NCBI GenBank assembly: GCA_963762615.1
Contig: CAVXLG010000003.1
Span: 558,001-622,000, forward strand
DNA from: PALSA-505 sp963762615
GTDB lineage: Bacteria; Actinomycetota; Actinomycetes; Streptosporangiales; Streptosporangiaceae
DNA length: 64,000 bases
Reading direction: 5' to 3'
Shown: one piece after another, positions 16,735-24,673 of the stretch
Layout: each line of letters begins with the position of its first letter
Position numbering within the stretch: the stretch's first letter is position 1
The notes under the pieces: generated by a model
Told to the model about the DNA's origin: nothing
The model's database searches: none
Seen by the model: only the letters and a program-made list of their open reading frames with translations
Made by a program: the position numbers and the translations under genes

Positions 16735-17960
16735 GTCCGGTGTTTCGCCACGGCAGGCTGCGGCTCTACCTCCTCAAGCTGCTCGATGAGGCACCCAAGC
16801 ACGGCTACGAGGTGATCCGGCTGCTCCAGGACCGCTTCATGGGCGTGTACGCCCCGTCGCCCGGAACCATCTATCCGAGGCTGGCCCGGCTGGAAGAGGA
16901 AGGGCTTGTCACCCACGACGAGATCGACGGGCGCAAGGTCTACAAGATCACGGAGAAGGGCCGCGAGGAGATCCACGCGCGGATGGACGACCTCGCCGAA
17001 CTCGAGGAAGAGATCAGCGAATCCGTTCGCGACATCGCGCGAGAGGTGAAAGAGGACGTCAGGGAGACCGTCCGGAGCCTCCGCGAGGAGATTGCCCGGG
17101 CGGCGCGGGACGTGCACCGCGAAGACAAGCGGCAGTCCTACGAGGAGACCCACCGGGCGTGGGAGGAGGCGAGCCGGGAACGCGAGGAGGCGCAAGGCCA
17201 TCCCCCCGACGAGGCGCAGCGAGCCCGCGAGGAAGCCCGGTACCGGGCGGACTGGGCGCGCGAAGAGGCCCGCCGGCTACGCGAAGAGGCGCGTGATCGC
17301 CGGGACCAGGAGCGTAGCCAGGCCCGGCGCGGGCGCCAACATGAGTCCGAAGAGGCGCGGCGCGAGCGCGAAGAGGCCGCAGAGCCCGGACCCTGGGAAC
17401 GCGATCCGCACCCTGGGGGACGCTCGCCGTACGAGGAGTGGGAGAGGGCAGGTGAGGAGGCAGGCGCGCGCTTCCGCGCGGGACACTCCCGGTCCCGCAG
17501 GGACCGGGGTGACTGGTCCGGCCTGCGGGACTGGCCGGGCTGGCGCGAGTGGCCCGGCTGGAAGGACTGGCCGGGCTTGCGGGAGTGGCCTGGCGGCCAT
17601 GACTGGCCGGGGCCCGGACGTATGCCGGGCTGGCCCGATCCGGCCAGGTTCCGGGACCTGGAGCGGATCGCCCTCCAGTTCGCCGCGGACTTGCGGCGGG
17701 TGGCCGGGCACGCCAGCGCGATCGGCGAGGATGCTTTCGGCGACCTGCGAACGATCCTGGATGAGGCACTAGCCAGGATCCGTACCGAGATATTCGAGCC
17801 CGAGCCAGCACAGGACAAAGGCGATTCCCCGCCCAGGGACGACACCAGCGGGCCATCGCAGGATCGCCCCGCCGCCCCGGCGCAAGGCGAGGCCGCGGCG
17901 ACTACGCGGGACGATGGCGCAGCTTCGGCGCGAGAGGATACCGCCGAAGACTCCGGGTGA
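16731..17960 (+). CDS. PadR-family regulator with long coiled-coil and Trp-Pro repeat tail
   Basis: Residues 1-85 are a PadR winged helix: RLRLYLLKLLDEAPKHGYEV, then YAPSPGTIYPRLARLEEEGLV and KVYKITEKGREEI. This represses nearby genes, often its own operon. Typical PadR proteins are 110-230 residues; this one has 409. After the domain come about 120 residues of Glu/Arg/Ala coiled coil (85-215), a basic region, tandem DWPGW/EWPGW/DWPGL blocks (about 263-300), a helical segment and an acidic Asp/Ala/Pro tail. The extensions suggest dimerisation or partner binding beyond DNA recognition. Its start overlaps the DUF4097 stop by four bases, so the two are coupled; the palindrome at 15419-15428 is a candidate target. 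Confidence 0.85.
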   Translation: MSPVFRHGRLRLYLLKLLDEAPKHGYEVIRLLQDRFMGVYAPSPGTIYPRLARLEEEGLVTHDEIDGRKVYKITEKGREEIHARMDDLAELEEEISESVRDIAREVKEDVRETVRSLREEIARAARDVHREDKRQSYEETHRAWEEASREREEAQGHPPDEAQRAREEARYRADWAREEARRLREEARDRRDQERSQARRGRQHESEEARREREEAAEPGPWERDPHPGGRSPYEEWERAGEEAGARFRAGHSRSRRDRGDWSGLRDWPGWREWPGWKDWPGLREWPGGHDWPGPGRMPGWPDPARFRDLERIALQFAADLRRVAGHASAIGEDAFGDLRTILDEALARIRTEIFEPEPAQDKGDSPPRDDTSGPSQDRPAAPAQGEAAATTRDDGAASAREDTAEDSG

Positions 17961-18013
17961 TCGTCCGGCGCAGGACGTCAGCTCGGGCAGGGCGGCCGGC
18001 GTGGCAGGCAGGC

Positions 18014-18982
18014 CTACCGGGTGAAGACGACCTTGCCGAATAGCTCGCCGGATGCCATCGCCGCGAAGCCGTCCCTGGCCGCAGACAGCGGCAGGGTGCG
18101 GTCGATCACCGGGCGCACTCCCGTCTGCTCGCAGAACCGCAGCAGCCTGCCGAGCTGATCCCGGGATCCCATCGTCGAGCCGATCACCGAGAGCTGCAGG
18201 AAGAACACCCGGTTCAGCTCGGCGGAGGGAGCCGGACCGCTGGTCGCCCCGCTGATCACGATGCGGCCGCCCGGCTTGAGAGCCCGCAGCGAATGCGGCC
18301 AGGTGGCCTGGCCGACGGTCTCCATCACCGCATCCACCCGCTCGGGCAGTCGCTCCCCCGAGACAAACGCCTGATCGGCCCCGAGCGCGACGGCCCGCTC
18401 CCGCTTGGCCTCGCTGCGGCTTGCTGCCCACACCCGGTACCCGGCCGCGCGGCCGAGCAGGATGAGAGCGGTCGCCACCCCGCCGCCGGCGCCCTGCACG
18501 AGAACGGTGGAACCAGGCTCGAGCCCCGACGCGGCGAACAGCATCCGGTAGGCGGTCAGGTACGCGGTCGGCAGGCAGGCTGCCTCCTCGAAGGTCAGCA
18601 CGTCCGGCTTGGGCAGCAGGTTCCGCCGCGGCACGGCGACCCGTTCGGCGAACGTGCCGTCGTACCGCTCGGACAGCAGCGAGCGCCGGGGATCGAGGGT
18701 CTCATCCCCGGCGTACGCGCCGGCGTCCCCGACGACGGCATGCACCACGACCGGGTTGCCGTCCTCATCGAGCCCGGCGGCGTCGCAGCCGAGCACGATG
18801 GGCAGCCGGTCCTGCGCGACCCCCACCCCGCGCAGCGTCCACAGGTCGTGATGGTTGAGCGAGGCGGCCTTGACGGTGACGGTGGTCCAGCCAGGCTCGG
18901 GCACTGGCTCGGGACGGTCGCCCAGCTCCAGCCCGGCCAGCGGATTGCCGGCGTCGAAGCGCGCGGCGGTGACTGCGAACAT
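18014..18982 (-). CDS. Zinc-type alcohol dehydrogenase/quinone oxidoreductase family protein (MDR)
   Basis: A medium-chain dehydrogenase/reductase of about 322 residues. The GroES-like N-terminal half has SLNHHDLWTLRG and IVLGCDAAG; the Rossmann half has VLVQGAGGGVATALILLGRA, an AxxGxxG-type NADPH-binding motif, and ASRSEAKRERAVALGAD. Catalytic zinc ligands are not complete, pointing to a zinc-independent quinone- or enoyl-type oxidoreductase. Substrate unknown. ATG 18982 is chosen because AAGGTG sits six bases upstream; GTG 18991 would add three residues. It points toward the PadR gene and runs in the same direction as the malic enzyme gene 88 bp upstream, so they may be co-transcribed. Confidence 0.85.
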   Translation of the reverse strand: MFAVTAARFDAGNPLAGLELGDRPEPVPEPGWTTVTVKAASLNHHDLWTLRGVGVAQDRLPIVLGCDAAGLDEDGNPVVVHAVVGDAGAYAGDETLDPRRSLLSERYDGTFAERVAVPRRNLLPKPDVLTFEEAACLPTAYLTAYRMLFAASGLEPGSTVLVQGAGGGVATALILLGRAAGYRVWAASRSEAKRERAVALGADQAFVSGERLPERVDAVMETVGQATWPHSLRALKPGGRIVISGATSGPAPSAELNRVFFLQLSVIGSTMGSRDQLGRLLRFCEQTGVRPVIDRTLPLSAARDGFAAMASGELFGKVVFTR

Positions 18983-19079
18983 GACCTGCACCTTAATGGC
19001 AGGCCCTCACGCATCGCAGCAGACGGGCCGCCCCGCACCCGGGCCGGACTCGCCGTCCAGGACGCCTGCCCGGGCCGGG

Positions 19080-20279
19080 CTACTGCCTGGCGACTCCCTC
19101 GGCGCGGGCCTGGCGGGCGACGGCAGCGGCCACGGCCGGGGCCACCCGCTCGTCGAAGGCGCCGGGGATCACGTAGTCGGCGGTCACGTCGCCGGCGACC
19201 AGGGCGGCGAGCGCATCGGCCGCGGCCAGCTTCATTCCCTCGGTGATCTGCGAGGCGCGCACGTCGAGTGCGCCGCGGAACACGCCGGGAAAGGCCAGCA
19301 CGTTGTTGATCTGGTTGGGGAAGTCGCTCCGCCCGGTGGCCACCACGAGGGCATGCGCCCGGGCCAGGTCGGGATGCACTTCCGGCTCAGGATTGGACAG
19401 CGCGAACACGATCGAGCGCGGGGCCATCGCGGCGATGGCCTGCTCGGCCACGGTGCTGCCGGACAGCCCGATGAACACGTCCGCGCCGTTCAGCGCCTCC
19501 TCGGTGGAGCCGGCGTAGCCCGCCTTGTTGCTGACCTCGGCGAGCGCGGCCTTGACAGGGTTGAGCCCGTCCCGGCCCCGGTAGATCATCCCCTTGCTGT
19601 CGGCCACTGCGATGTCGCCGATGCCCGCGCGGAGCAGGATCTTCGTCACGGCCACGCCGGACGCGCCCGCCCCGGCCACCACCGTGCGCAGCTCGCCGAG
19701 CTCGCGCCCGGCCAGCCGGGCCGCATTGCGCAGCGCGGCCAGCGTCACGATCGCGGTGCCGTGCTGGTCGTCGTGGAAGACCGGGATATCGAGGATGCCG
19801 CGGAGCCGGTCCTCGATCTCGAAACAGCGCGGCGCGGAGATGTCCTCCAGGTTGATGCCGCCGAAACTCGGCGCAAGCGCGGCCACCATGGCGACGAGTT
19901 CGTCCACGTCGGTACAGTCCAGGCAGAGCGGCACCGCGTCCACTCCGGCGAACCGCTTGAACAGCAGCGCCTTGCCTTCCATGACGGGCATCGCCGCGGC
20001 CGGGCCGATGTCGCCGAGGCCGAGCACCGCCGTGCCGTCGGTGACCACCGCGACGGCGTTCGCCACCCAGGTGTAGCGGGTGGCCAGCTCGGGCTGGCTG
20101 GCGATCGCGTCGCACACCCGGGCCACACCCGGCGTGTACGCCATGGCCAGCTCGGCGTCGCCGGTGACCGGGACGGACGGGTGCATGCCGATCTTGCCGC
20201 CGCGATGCAGCAGGAAGACGGGATCGGCACTCTGATCAGGATGAACAGTACTGGGCACTTCGGTCACGATGACCCCCAC
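19080..20279 (-). CDS. NAD(P)-dependent malic enzyme
   Basis: Oxidative decarboxylation of malate to pyruvate. The 399-residue size is that of short bacterial malic enzymes. Motifs: GKIGMHPSVPV and LAMAYTPGVARVC near the N-terminus, AVLGLGDIGPAAAMPVMEGKALLFK (read as AVLGLGDIGP then AMPVMEGK), metal-site region GINLEDISAPRCFEIE, FHDDQHGTA, the dinucleotide fold VVAGAGASGVAV and ALSNPEPE. GTG 20279 opens the frame, but GTG 20267 has GGGGG at good spacing and may be the true start. The gene is divergent from the CGNR regulator across 311 bp. Cofactor preference (NAD or NADP) cannot be settled by eye. Confidence 0.92.
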   Translation of the reverse strand: MGVIVTEVPSTVHPDQSADPVFLLHRGGKIGMHPSVPVTGDAELAMAYTPGVARVCDAIASQPELATRYTWVANAVAVVTDGTAVLGLGDIGPAAAMPVMEGKALLFKRFAGVDAVPLCLDCTDVDELVAMVAALAPSFGGINLEDISAPRCFEIEDRLRGILDIPVFHDDQHGTAIVTLAALRNAARLAGRELGELRTVVAGAGASGVAVTKILLRAGIGDIAVADSKGMIYRGRDGLNPVKAALAEVSNKAGYAGSTEEALNGADVFIGLSGSTVAEQAIAAMAPRSIVFALSNPEPEVHPDLARAHALVVATGRSDFPNQINNVLAFPGVFRGALDVRASQITEGMKLAAADALAALVAGDVTADYVIPGAFDERVAPAVAAAVARQARAEGVARQ

Positions 20280-20590
20280 GCGATGGAGCGAAGCTTCCCT
20301 GGACGCCGCGGGCCGGGGGCCGGCCGAGCACGGGGTAGCTGCCGCAGGCCGCGGACGTCTGTCAACGTACGGGGGTCACCCGTGTCCTCATTGTGCCACA
20401 TCGACCGGTGTCCCCCCGGCCACCCGCGACACGGCCAGCCGCCACAACCAGCGGATAGCTGACGAGATCAGCCGGGCGATGTACTATTGGGCCCTGCCTT
20501 TTTGCCAATCCGCGTCCGCGGACGCAGACACGTAATACTCATCGGGGGCATTGGCCTAACGGCGTACTCCCGGCTGGCTAGGAATCACGA
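20280..20590. other. Divergent intergenic region, malic enzyme / CGNR regulator
   Basis: No gene seen. The half nearest the CGNR gene is less GC-rich (TATTGGGCCCTGCC, TTTTTGCCAATC, TAATACTC) and holds the perfect 14-bp palindrome GCGTCCGCGGACGC at 20512-20525, 65 bp before the CGNR start. TAATAC at 20533-20538 resembles a -10 box but lacks a well-spaced -35. Confidence 0.5.
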
Positions 20591-21178
20591 GTGGATCTGA
20601 ACGGCTACGCCGAACTAGCGGTACGCCTGGCAAACGCCGCCGCGAGCGATGAAGAAGAAGCCGGCGGCGAAGGCGGCCACGGTATTTCTACCCTGGACGG
20701 GCTGCGCGGGCTGCTGACCGACCTGCAGATGCCTGACACCCGGGTAACCCGCAGCGACCTTGAGGCGATGCAGCTGCTGCGAGCGGAGTTCAGGCTGATA
20801 TTCGCCGCCGCTTCGGAGGGAAACGACACCGGAGCCGTCGAGCGGCTGAATGCGCTGCTCATCCGGCATCCGGTGCAGCCGCAGATCTACCGTCACGACG
20901 ACCACCCGTGGCACATGCACCTCACCGAGGGCGGCTGCATCACCGACAGGTACGCGGCCGGCTCGGCCATGGGACTGGCCACCATCGCCACGCAGTTCGG
21001 CCTGGACCGGCTGGGAGTATGCCGGGCTCCGTCGTGCGAGCGCGTCTTCATCGACACGAGCAGCAACCGGTCCCGGCGTTACCGCTGCGACCGGTGCACG
21101 TCCAGGGCCAACGTCACCGCGCTTCGGGCGCGCGGGCGGGGCGGCACGCCGGACGTCCTGCCCACCGCCGCCGTCTAG
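20591..21178 (+). CDS. CGNR zinc-finger / ABATE-domain regulator
   Basis: A 195-residue protein with an N-terminal ABATE-like (stress-induced transcription regulator) region, containing RLANAAAS and LRAEFRLIFAAA, and a C-terminal CGNR-type zinc finger: CRAPSCERVFIDTS, then SRRYRCDRCTSRANV, with four cysteines (CxxxxC and CxxC) expected to bind zinc. Members are predicted DNA-binding regulators of metabolic genes. It begins with GTG 20591 after TAGGAATC and lies directly upstream of, and co-oriented with, the APC permease at 21475, which is therefore a possible target; the 296-bp gap argues for a separate promoter for the permease. Confidence 0.85.
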   Translation: MDLNGYAELAVRLANAAASDEEEAGGEGGHGISTLDGLRGLLTDLQMPDTRVTRSDLEAMQLLRAEFRLIFAAASEGNDTGAVERLNALLIRHPVQPQIYRHDDHPWHMHLTEGGCITDRYAAGSAMGLATIATQFGLDRLGVCRAPSCERVFIDTSSNRSRRYRCDRCTSRANVTALRARGRGGTPDVLPTAAV

Positions 21179-21309
21179 CCGGCGGGGTCCCGGCCGGCGG
21201 GGTCCCGGCCGCCGGGCAGCCGCGAATGACAGGCGGCCTTCCGGCCGGAAGGATCGCGGTCAGTAAGTCTCAGACAACGCAAGCCGCGCGGCGAGATGCG
21301 GCGTATGTA

Positions 21310-21323
21310 TCTCGATAGCGAGA
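21310..21323. promoter_or_regulatory. Short inverted repeat TCTCG-ATAG-CGAGA before the permease
   Basis: Five-bp arms around ATAG, 152 bp before the permease start, in an AT-richer 296-bp gap (21179-21474) that otherwise contains TTGACT at 21376 and no gene. Short arms make chance occurrence possible. Confidence 0.3.
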
Positions 21324-21474
21324 CAACTCCGGCCCGATCTCGCGGCCGCGGGGTGCGTTACGAAAAAGATGCGACTTGACTACTTTCCAGACACTCAACT
21401 GATCAATACGATGTTGCCAACTCGCAGGCGTGTTTGCTGCACCCAACATGCACGGACCGAAAGAAGGTTCGGAT

Positions 21475-23139
21475 ATGGCAACTCAGTCGGTAGAGGCTCC
21501 GACCCGGCCGGCGGATGTTGGCCTCAAGCGGGAGATGGGGCTGGTCGGCGCCACCTGGGCGTCCGAGACCTCGATCATCGGCTCGGGCTGGCTGTTCGGC
21601 GCCTGGCTGGCCGCGGCAGCCGCCGGGACCGCGGCCCTGCTGGGCTGGATCATCGCCGGCGTCATGGTCGTCATCCTGGCGCTGGTGCACGCCGAGCTCG
21701 GCGGGATGTACCCGGTGTCCGGCGGGACGGCGAGATTCCCGCACTTCGCGTTCGGCAGCATCGCGGGCATCTCGTTCGGCTTCTTCTCCTGGGTCCAGGC
21801 GCTCACCGTGGCGCCGATCGAGTGCTTCGCGGTGATGCAGTACGCGTCCTACTACTTTCCCAGCGTCTACAACACCACGACGGGCGTCACGACGGGGGCC
21901 GGCTTCGGGTTTACCGCCCTCCTGATGGCGATCTTCACCGCGATCAACTTCCTGGCCATGCGGCTGTTCTCCAAGGTCAACGCCGGCATCACCTGGTGGA
22001 AGGTCTTGATCCCGGTCCTGGCCATCATCATCTTGTTCTTCAAGTTCCACCCCAGCAACTTCGGCTCGCACGGCGGCTTCATGCCGTACGGCATCAAGAG
22101 CCTGTTCGGCGCGATCCCGTCGGCCGGGATCGTGTTCTCCTACCTGGGCTTCGAGCAGGCCGACCAGCTGGCAGGCGAGATCAAGAACCCGCAGCGGAAC
22201 CTGCCGCGGGCGATCATGCTCGCGGTCCTGATCGGCACCTTGATCTACGTCCTGCTGCAGGTCGTGTTCATCGGCGCGATACAGCCCAGTGCGCTCACGC
22301 ACGGCTGGGCCGCGATAGCGAACAACACGGGCCTCAAGTCCGGGCCATTCGCCTTCATCGCCGGCGCGGCGGCACTCGGCTGGTTCGCGACGATCCTGCG
22401 GATCGACGCGTTCGTCTCCCCGTTCGGCACCGGCCTGATCTACACCACGTCGACCTCCCGGGTCAGCTACGGCCTGGCCAGGAACCGCTACTTCCCGCAG
22501 ATCTTCGCCAAGACCGACTCCCGCGGCGTGCCCTGGATCGGCCTGATCCTCACGTTCTGCTTCGGCCTGCTCTTCCTGCTGCCGTTCCCGAGCTGGAAGT
22601 CACTGGTGGGCCTGGTGACCTCGGCCAGCGTGCTGATGTACGCCGGGGCGCCGCTGTCGCTCGGCGCGTTCCGCGGGCAGGTCCCGGATGCGGACCGGCC
22701 GTACCGGATGCCGTGGGGGCCCGTGCTGGCGCCGGTCGCGTTCATTTTCGCCAACCTGATCATCTACTGGTCGGGCTTCCTGGTGATCTGGAAGCTCGGC
22801 ATCGTGCTGGTCATCGGCTACGTGCTGATCGGCATCTCGATGGCGTTCGACAAGCAGCGGCCGCCGCTGGACTGGAAGTCGGCGCAGTGGCTGCCGTTCT
22901 ACCTGATCGGCATGGGCATCATCTCCTGGCAAGGCCAGTACACCGGTGCTGCCTCGACGCCGGCGCCGCTGGCGCCGACCAGCACCGGCAACATCCCGTT
23001 CTGGTGGGACATGCTGGTCGTCGCCGGGTTCAGCCTGATCATCTACTACTGGGCCCAGGCCACCAGGCTGCGCAGGGATGAGATGCTCAACCTCGTCAAC
23101 AGGCAGGCAGGAGAAACGCCGGATCCTCGCCTTCACTAA
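21475..23139 (+). CDS. APC-superfamily amino acid permease
   Basis: A polytopic membrane protein of 554 residues with about 12-14 hydrophobic helices. The first helix carries GATWASETSIIGSGWLFGAW, the APC-family helix-1 region that binds substrate, and a loop contains SYLGFEQADQLAGEIKNPQRN, the conserved EIKNP-type sequence. It most resembles the amino-acid/proton symporters of the YveA (aspartate) kind, but the substrate is not determined. ATG 21475 follows GAAGG at seven bases; the frame extends to an ATG at 21430 with no binding site. A hairpin terminator follows at 23165-23195. The regulator immediately upstream is a candidate controller. Confidence 0.88.
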   Translation: MATQSVEAPTRPADVGLKREMGLVGATWASETSIIGSGWLFGAWLAAAAAGTAALLGWIIAGVMVVILALVHAELGGMYPVSGGTARFPHFAFGSIAGISFGFFSWVQALTVAPIECFAVMQYASYYFPSVYNTTTGVTTGAGFGFTALLMAIFTAINFLAMRLFSKVNAGITWWKVLIPVLAIIILFFKFHPSNFGSHGGFMPYGIKSLFGAIPSAGIVFSYLGFEQADQLAGEIKNPQRNLPRAIMLAVLIGTLIYVLLQVVFIGAIQPSALTHGWAAIANNTGLKSGPFAFIAGAAALGWFATILRIDAFVSPFGTGLIYTTSTSRVSYGLARNRYFPQIFAKTDSRGVPWIGLILTFCFGLLFLLPFPSWKSLVGLVTSASVLMYAGAPLSLGAFRGQVPDADRPYRMPWGPVLAPVAFIFANLIIYWSGFLVIWKLGIVLVIGYVLIGISMAFDKQRPPLDWKSAQWLPFYLIGMGIISWQGQYTGAASTPAPLAPTSTGNIPFWWDMLVVAGFSLIIYYWAQATRLRRDEMLNLVNRQAGETPDPRLH

Positions 23140-23164
23140 CCCGCTCCGCAACGCCGGCAGCGCG

Positions 23165-23195
23165 CGGCCTCGCCGATCAGTGATCGGCGGGGCCG
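23165..23195. terminator. Bidirectional hairpin terminator between APC permease and sodX
   Basis: CGGCCTCGCCGATCA (23165-23179) pairs with TGATCGGCGGGGCCG (23181-23195), a stem of about 14 bp with one G-U type mismatch. It lies 25 bp after the permease stop and 8 bp after the convergent sodX stop. Like many actinobacterial terminators it lacks a T-tract. Confidence 0.75.
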
Positions 23196-23203
23196 TGCGG
23201 CAT

Positions 23204-23509
23204 TCACCGCCGGGCACGGCGATAGCGCAGCAGCACGCGGCCCTCGATCAGGCCGGGCGGGACCGGCCCGAAGGCGCGGCTGTCCGCCGCAGCGCCGTTC
23301 GGGCTGTCGGATTGAAGCCACCAGCCATCGGGCTCGCGCCGCCGCGCCCGCTTCACCAGCAGCAGCGCGGGCCGCGACGGGTGCCAGGCGACGACGAGCT
23401 GGCCGGGGCGGATCCGCCCGGTCCGCAGCACCAGCAGCCAGTCGCCGGGCTGCAGCGTCGGCTGCATGGACCGCTCGGCGACGGCGACGCGGAGCAGCGG
23501 CCAGCGCAT
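23204..23509 (-). CDS. sodX: Nickel-type superoxide dismutase maturation protease (S26 family)
   Basis: A 101-residue signal-peptidase-like serine protease. Ser14 in AERSMQPTLQPGD is the nucleophile and Lys53 in LLLVKRARR the general base, the Ser/Lys dyad of the S26 family; GWWLQSDSPNG matches a further conserved box. There is no clear long membrane anchor, as expected for the soluble SodX form, which removes the N-terminal extension of nickel superoxide dismutase so that His1 can bind nickel. ATG 23509 is preceded by GGGAGGGA. It is divergent from sodN with 82 bp between starts, the usual partner arrangement, and both likely share regulation. Confidence 0.93.
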   Translation of the reverse strand: MRWPLLRVAVAERSMQPTLQPGDWLLVLRTGRIRPGQLVVAWHPSRPALLLVKRARRREPDGWWLQSDSPNGAAADSRAFGPVPPGLIEGRVLLRYRRARR

Positions 23510-23591
23510 GCATCCCTCCCGGTGAGTTTCCCGGCCCTCGGGGTAGGGTCGGAGCTTGTACCCAATGATCCGACACGAAAGAAGGGCAGCG

Positions 23592-23996
23592 ATGAGGCTC
23601 GCACGTCTCCTCGAACCTAAGACCACCGCGTACGCCCACTGCGACCTGCCCTGCGGCGTGTACGACCCGGCCCAGGCCAGGATCGAGGCCGAGTCCGTCA
23701 AGGCGATCGTGGAGAAGTACCGCGACAATGCTGATCCTGAGTTCCGCACCCGGGCGATCATCATCAAGGAGCAGCGCTCGGAGCTGGTCAAGCACCACCT
23801 GTGGGTGCTGTGGACCGACTACTTCAAGCCGCCGCACTTCGCGAAGTACCCGCAGCTGAACGAGCTGTTCAACGAGGCCACCAAGCTGGCCGGGGCGGCG
23901 GGCACCAAGGGTAGCGTCAGCGTGGACAAGGCGGACGAGCTGCTCTCCAAGATCGACGAGATTGCCAAGATCTTCTGGGAGACCAAGCAAGGCTGA
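23592..23996 (+). CDS. sodN: Nickel superoxide dismutase precursor
   Basis: Cytoplasmic nickel-dependent superoxide dismutase. The precursor is 134 residues; cleavage before His16 gives the nickel hook HCDLPCGVYDP, in which His1, Cys2 and Cys6 of the mature protein bind nickel. The 15-residue propeptide (MRLARLLEPKTTAYA) is like that of Streptomyces SodN. The rest is the four-helix bundle typical of the family. ATG 23592 follows AAGAAGGG; an upstream frame extension from 23556 lacks support. Divergent sodX encodes the processing protease. No iron superoxide dismutase gene is in the window. In Streptomyces this enzyme is induced by nickel; no regulator site could be assigned here. Confidence 0.97.
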   Translation: MRLARLLEPKTTAYAHCDLPCGVYDPAQARIEAESVKAIVEKYRDNADPEFRTRAIIIKEQRSELVKHHLWVLWTDYFKPPHFAKYPQLNELFNEATKLAGAAGTKGSVSVDKADELLSKIDEIAKIFWETKQG

Positions 23997-24012
23997 GTTC
24001 CTCCGGCCTTTG

Positions 24013-24053
24013 CAGCCCGGATTGCCCGCACAGTGAGCAGGCAGTCCGGGCTG
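24013..24053 (+). terminator. Hairpin terminator after sodN
   Basis: CAGCCCGGATTGCC (24013-24026) pairs with GGCAGTCCGGGCTG (24040-24053) with one mismatch and a 13-base loop, beginning 16 bp after the sodN stop and followed by TTCCGTT. Confidence 0.8.
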
Positions 24054-24196
24054 TTCCGTTGTGCCGGCGGCCTGTTTATCGGGAGCTGGCCGGCCACGGC
24101 CGCCCCGCTGCCGCGCGGCGGGTCTGTCCGCGCTCCGCGCGAGCGGTAAGTTTGCCAGCAGGAACAGCGAGCAGCGGGGCTGGCTGAGGGAGTGAC

Positions 24197-24673
24197 GTGA
24201 CAGACAAGACGACGCCGTTGGTGGGCGCGGCGAGCGCCGTAACGCCCGGAACCCACGCCCCGGGGACCGGCACGCTGCCGCCGCGGGACCCGCGCGATCA
24301 GGTGACCATCCGGCTGCCCGCCGAAGGCGCGTACCTGTCGGTGCTGCGCACCGCGACCGCTGGGCTGGCCGCCCGCCTCGATTTCACGCTGGACGAGATA
24401 GAAGACCTGCGGATCGCGGTGGACGAGGCCTGCGCCATGCTGCTCGCCCAGGCCGACCCCGGCACCAGCCTGGAGTGCGGCTTCACCCTGGGCCAGGACA
24501 CGATGACCATCGCGGTGTCCGCGCATTCCCGGCTGAGACAGCCGCCGGCCAAGGACACGTTCGCCTGGACGGTGCTTTCCGCCCTGGCCGGAAGCGTCGA
24601 TTCCAGCGTCGGCCCGGGCGACAGGGTCACCATCGTCTTGCGCAAGAGCCGCGGTCAGACGGGGTCAGGGTGA
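24197..24673 (+). CDS. RsbW-like anti-sigma factor (HATPase_c fold)
   Basis: A 158-residue protein with the GHKL-ATPase fold of SpoIIAB/RsbW anti-sigma kinases: DFTLDEIEDLRIAVDEACAM is the helix carrying the N-box-type Glu and Asp. The later G1/G2 motifs are weak (DTMTIAVSAHS, GDRVTIVLRKS), as in several actinobacterial members. It should bind and inhibit the sigma factor encoded immediately downstream, released by an anti-anti-sigma factor not present here. GTG 24197 follows GAGGGAG. Its stop overlaps the sigma factor start by four bases (GTGA, 24670-24673), giving stoichiometric coupling. The Thr/Pro/Ala-rich first 35 residues are probably disordered. Confidence 0.85.
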   Translation: MTDKTTPLVGAASAVTPGTHAPGTGTLPPRDPRDQVTIRLPAEGAYLSVLRTATAGLAARLDFTLDEIEDLRIAVDEACAMLLAQADPGTSLECGFTLGQDTMTIAVSAHSRLRQPPAKDTFAWTVLSALAGSVDSSVGPGDRVTIVLRKSRGQTGSG

